A model generated the notes under the pieces. That model was not told the origin of the DNA and did not search any database. It worked only from the letters and a program-made list of their open reading frames with translations. Source: Chloroflexota bacterium (GTDB taxonomy: Bacteria > Chloroflexota > Dehalococcoidia > UBA2247 > RBG-13-53-26). From it: a stretch of DNA of 8,727 bases. Numbering within the stretch: the first letter of the stretch is position 1; each line of letters opens with the position of its first letter. Positions 6,318 through 8,727 of this stretch are shown piece by piece. A program made the translations under genes and the position numbers. The DNA is taken from NCBI GenBank assembly GCA_003650185.1, contig QMOF01000084.1, positions 1 through 8,727 on the forward strand, given 5' to 3'.

Positions 6318-7961
6318 CTACTCCACGGAAGCGATATAGTGATAATGGGGCTGACCACCGTAGATAAGCTCCACCTCCACGTTTGGGTAATCCCGCTTGA
6401 TGAGACCCACTACCTTCTCCGCTTCCGAGCGATGGGCACCCTTGCCATAGTAGATGGTGATGAGCTCGCTTTGCTTCATCTCGAGCCCCTGTAACACACG
6501 CAACAGGACTTCCTCCGGCGCCTCACCCACAGAAGCCAGCTTGCCGTCAACAAACCCGATAGCCTGCTTGTGCCCTATCTTCACTTTGCCGATGACAGCA
6601 GAACGCACCGCCCTGGTCACCTCTATGGTCTTCACTGCCGAACTCGCCTGTTTCATTATGGAGACATTCTCCTTGAGGTCGGCATCATAGTTGAAGGCAA
6701 GCAGTGCTGCCACACCTTGGGGAACGGTCTCCGTGGGGATCACCCTCACTTTCTTCCTGGTCAACCCCTGAAGCTGCCTGGCAGTGGGAACGATATTCTT
6801 GTTGTTCGGCAACAGAATAACCTTGTCCTGGGCTACCGACTCCACCGCCTCCAGCAGCTCCCGGGTACTGGGGTTCATCGTCTGCCCTCCCTGGACAACG
6901 GCGCTGACTCCCAGGCTCTGGAATACCTGGGTCAGGCCATCGCCTGAGACCACTGCCACAGTGGCAACACTCGCTGGAGGCGACTGGCTCTCCACCATCT
7001 CTGCAAAGCCTCTGTACTGGTCATCCATGTTCTGGATCTTTATCTCGTGTAGGATGCCGAGACTGCAGCCATACTGAAGCACCTTGCCCGGGTCAAAGGT
7101 GTGGATATGGATATGGACCATCTTCTCGTCGCCCACAACTATGAGACACTGCCCTTTATCGGCCAGCCTGCTGCTTATCTTGTCGCGGTCCAGCTTCCTG
7201 CGGCCTTCCACGACGAACTCTGTACAATACCCGTACGGCTCCTCCCTCTCCGCAGAAAGCTGCACTATTCTGGAGACGTTAGGTAGCCCGCTGGACATCA
7301 CCTGAGGCTGCCGATACTGCATCTGCTCCACCTCCCCCCTAAGATACTGGAGCACGCCCTCGAGGACTACGCACAGTCCCTGGCCTCCAGCATCGACAAC
7401 CCCCGCCTGGCGCAGAACAGGCAAAAGAGAAGGCGTGTTGGCCACCGATTCCTTGGCTGCGGACACCGCAGCATCGACAATGTGGCACAGACTCTCTGTC
7501 TGCGCAGAGGCCGTCGTGGCAGCCACGGCAGCATCCCTGGCCACGGTGAGTATGGTACCCTCCACCGGGTGGCTCAGCGCCTTGTAGGCTACCGCCGCGC
7601 CCTGAGTCAAACCCGCAGCGAACTCACGGCCGCCAAATGACCCCTTTCCACCCAACTCCTCGGCCAGACCGCGGAAAATCTGCGACAAAATGACCCCGCT
7701 GTTGCCACGCGCCCCCATCAGAGCTCCCCGAGCCATGGCCTGAGCCACCTCGCTGGCGTCGCTGTCCGGAGCACGGTACGCCTCCTCTACCGTCGAGCGC
7801 AGGGTCAGAAGCATGTTGGTGCCACAATCGCCATCAGGCACCGGAAATACGTTCAGTGCATTGATGTCGGGAACGCTCTTCTCCAACCAAGAGGTAGCAG
7901 CGGTAAACATCTCCCGAAGCTCGCGGCCAGTGTACACATCACCCCCCTGGACCTGTTGCAT
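6318..7961 (-). CDS. fakA: FakA-like fatty acid kinase, DAK2/DhaL-domain protein
   Basis: A protein of 547 residues matching the length and architecture of FakA (YloV family). The N-terminal DhaL nucleotide-binding domain (about 12-200) carries NVFPVPDGDCGTNM (37-50), whose Asp residues bind Mg-ATP, and GARGNSGVILSQIFRG (83-98). A middle segment with VVDAGGQGL is followed by a FakA-type C-terminal region containing GYCTEFVVEG and VHIHIHTFDPGKVL. FakA phosphorylates the carboxylate of a fatty acid held by a FakB (DegV) protein, giving acyl-phosphate for phospholipid synthesis. Two DegV genes follow directly, which strongly supports this role. I chose the ATG at 7959-7961, with GAGAAG seven bases upstream and about 27 bases after the predicted transcription start. 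A GTG at 7974-7976 would add five residues but has no ribosome site. It is the first gene of the operon, divergent from rpmB. Confidence 0.92.
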   Translation of the reverse strand: MQQVQGGDVYTGRELREMFTAATSWLEKSVPDINALNVFPVPDGDCGTNMLLTLRSTVEEAYRAPDSDASEVAQAMARGALMGARGNSGVILSQIFRGLAEELGGKGSFGGREFAAGLTQGAAVAYKALSHPVEGTILTVARDAAVAATTASAQTESLCHIVDAAVSAAKESVANTPSLLPVLRQAGVVDAGGQGLCVVLEGVLQYLRGEVEQMQYRQPQVMSSGLPNVSRIVQLSAEREEPYGYCTEFVVEGRRKLDRDKISSRLADKGQCLIVVGDEKMVHIHIHTFDPGKVLQYGCSLGILHEIKIQNMDDQYRGFAEMVESQSPPASVATVAVVSGDGLTQVFQSLGVSAVVQGGQTMNPSTRELLEAVESVAQDKVILLPNNKNIVPTARQLQGLTRKKVRVIPTETVPQGVAALLAFNYDADLKENVSIMKQASSAVKTIEVTRAVRSAVIGKVKIGHKQAIGFVDGKLASVGEAPEEVLLRVLQGLEMKQSELITIYYGKGAHRSEAEKVVGLIKRDYPNVEVELIYGGQPHYHYIASVE

Positions 7962-7986
7962 ATTTCGGCTTCTCACTGTATTATCG

Positions 7987-8015
7987 TTGTGGTAATCTTA
8001 TAGTATACGTAGGCT
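7987..8015 (+). promoter_or_regulatory. Possible rpmB promoter, overlapping the divergent operon promoter
   Basis: TTGTGG (7987-7992) and TAGGCT (8010-8015) are 17 bases apart but match consensus only partly. TATAGT (7999-8004) is a better -10 but lacks a good -35. rpmB must be transcribed from within this 77-base gap or from further left, so some promoter is expected here. The exact site is uncertain. Confidence 0.25.
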
Positions 8016-8022
8016 TTGTCAA
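7995..8022 (-). promoter_or_regulatory. Promoter of the fakA-degV-degV-argS operon
   Basis: On the minus strand a perfect -35 TTGACA (8022-8017) is followed after 16 bases by TAAGAT (8000-7995). Transcription would begin near 7988, leaving a short leader before the ATG at 7961. An overlapping alternative uses TATACT (8008-8003) as -10 with a weaker -35 (TTGCCC, 15-base spacer). This is the only good promoter ahead of the four-gene operon. Confidence 0.55.
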
Positions 8023-8038
8023 GGGCAAGCGGAGGACG

Positions 8039-8224
8039 ATGGCTAAGTGTGATTTGTGTGGCAAGGGGCCTCAGTTCGGGCACAACGTGAGCCATTCCAA
8101 GCGCCACACCAACCGCCGGTGGTCTCCCAACATCCACCGCACCACGATACTGGTAGGCGACCAGCAGAAGCGGCTCAAGCTCTGTACGAGGTGCCTGCGC
8201 ACCCAATACAAGCTGCAGCACTAG
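8039..8224 (+). CDS. rpmB: 50S ribosomal protein L28, zinc-binding (C+) form
   Basis: A 61-residue basic protein of the large ribosomal subunit. It opens MAKCDLCGKGPQFGHNVSHS, followed by the L28 core NRRWSPNIH, and ends with KLCTRCLRT. C4, C7, C49 and C52 form the two CxxC pairs of the zinc-ribbon (C+) version of L28. Length and motifs fit the family fully. GGAGG lies three bases before the ATG, which is close but strong. The gene is divergent from the fatty-acid-kinase operon. Its TAG stop interlocks with the stop of the epimerase gene on the other strand. Confidence 0.97.
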   Translation: MAKCDLCGKGPQFGHNVSHSKRHTNRRWSPNIHRTTILVGDQQKRLKLCTRCLRTQYKLQH

Positions 8225-8727
8225 TCAACGTCCCCGGGACGGATGCTGTCCCTTATCCGCTGCAGCGCCCTCCGAATTCCCTCCGCCGAGCAAAACACGG
8301 CTGCCCCGGCCACCACTACCGTGGCACCTGCTTTCACCACCTTGGGTGCCGTCTCGGCTGTGATCCCCCCGTCAACCTCCAGCTCAGCACCAAGACCCCT
8401 CTCATCAAGGCCCTTCCTCACCCTGGCTATCTTGTCCAGGGTCTCCTCGATGAATGGCTGACCCCCGTAGCCAGGATTGACCGTCATCACGAGCACCAGG
8501 TCGACCATGGACAGCACCTCGTCAATGGCTGTCAGCGAGGTAGCCGGGTTCAAGGCAACACCTGCCCTCACTCTGTGCTCCTTGATTGTCTGGAGCACGC
8601 GATGCAGATGGCGGCACGCCTCGGCATGAACCGTTATGATATCCGCTCCTGCCCCGGCGAACGCCGAAACCTGCCTCAGCGGCTCCTCTATCATCAGGTG
8701 CACATCGAGCGGCACCCTGGTCCAGGA
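8221..8727 (-). CDS. rpe: Ribulose-phosphate 3-epimerase, C-terminal part (start beyond window)
   Basis: The last 168 residues of a TIM-barrel epimerase that interconverts ribulose 5-phosphate and xylulose 5-phosphate in the pentose phosphate and Calvin pathways. Visible motifs, numbered from the window edge, are DVHLMI (8-13) with a metal-binding His and a conserved Met, GADIITVHAEA, MTVNPGYGGQPF (81-92) in the phosphate-binding region, and EVDGGI (117-122) with the second catalytic Asp (D119). The frame is open to the right edge (SWTR precedes VPLDVHL), so an internal GTG at 8713-8715 is not the start. About 50-65 N-terminal residues, including the first catalytic Asp and the first metal ligands, should lie outside. 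The gene converges on rpmB and overlaps it by the four bases CTAG, with no room for an intergenic terminator. Confidence 0.95.
   Translation of the reverse strand, partial: SWTRVPLDVHLMIEEPLRQVSAFAGAGADIITVHAEACRHLHRVLQTIKEHRVRAGVALNPATSLTAIDEVLSMVDLVLVMTVNPGYGGQPFIEETLDKIARVRKGLDERGLGAELEVDGGITAETAPKVVKAGATVVVAGAAVFCSAEGIRRALQRIRDSIRPGDVD

Noticed and set aside
8221..8715. Reading the epimerase as complete from the GTG at 8713-8715
   Set aside because: The frame stays open to the edge, and the missing N-terminal strand and catalytic residues of the family must lie upstream, outside the window.

Overview
The window looks like a piece of a bacterial chromosome of moderately high GC, most likely from the Chloroflexota (Dehalococcoidia-like). 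This is an inference from protein character: a C+ (four-cysteine) ribosomal protein L28, an archaeal-type winged-helix protein, a response regulator whose C-terminus is not a DNA-binding domain, and a fatty-acid-kinase cluster. No phylogenetic marker was compared, so the assignment is tentative. No mobile element, CRISPR array, rRNA or tRNA was seen.

Layout. The left edge (1-61, minus) holds the first 20 codons of a winged-helix protein, with a recognisable promoter about 150 bases upstream. Bases 62-685 carry no convincing gene. They contain that leader, a G-quadruplex motif, GC-rich hairpins, and a perfect 32-base palindrome that may be a terminator. Next is an orphan response regulator (686-1447, minus) with a receiver domain and an unrecognised alpha/beta C-terminal domain. 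A roughly 330-base divergent gap contains the promoter of a class II histone-deacetylase-like enzyme (1775-2809, plus).

From 7961 down to 2878 on the minus strand lies a tight four-gene operon. In transcription order it is a FakA-like fatty acid kinase (DhaL fold), two tandem DegV/FakB-type fatty-acid-binding proteins, and arginyl-tRNA synthetase. Gaps are 17, -4 and 22 bases. A 77-base divergent region carries the operon promoter and the start of rpmB (L28, plus). rpmB runs convergently into a ribulose-phosphate 3-epimerase cut by the right edge, and the two share a CTAG stop palindrome.

How the genes fit together. In the FakA/FakB system known from Firmicutes, FakB holds a free fatty acid while FakA phosphorylates it. 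The acyl-phosphate then enters phospholipid synthesis. Two FakB paralogues beside one FakA suggest two acyl-chain specificities. argS and rpmB are housekeeping translation genes and rpe belongs to the pentose phosphate pathway. No complete defence or mobile system is present. The most novel item is the C-terminal domain of the response regulator.
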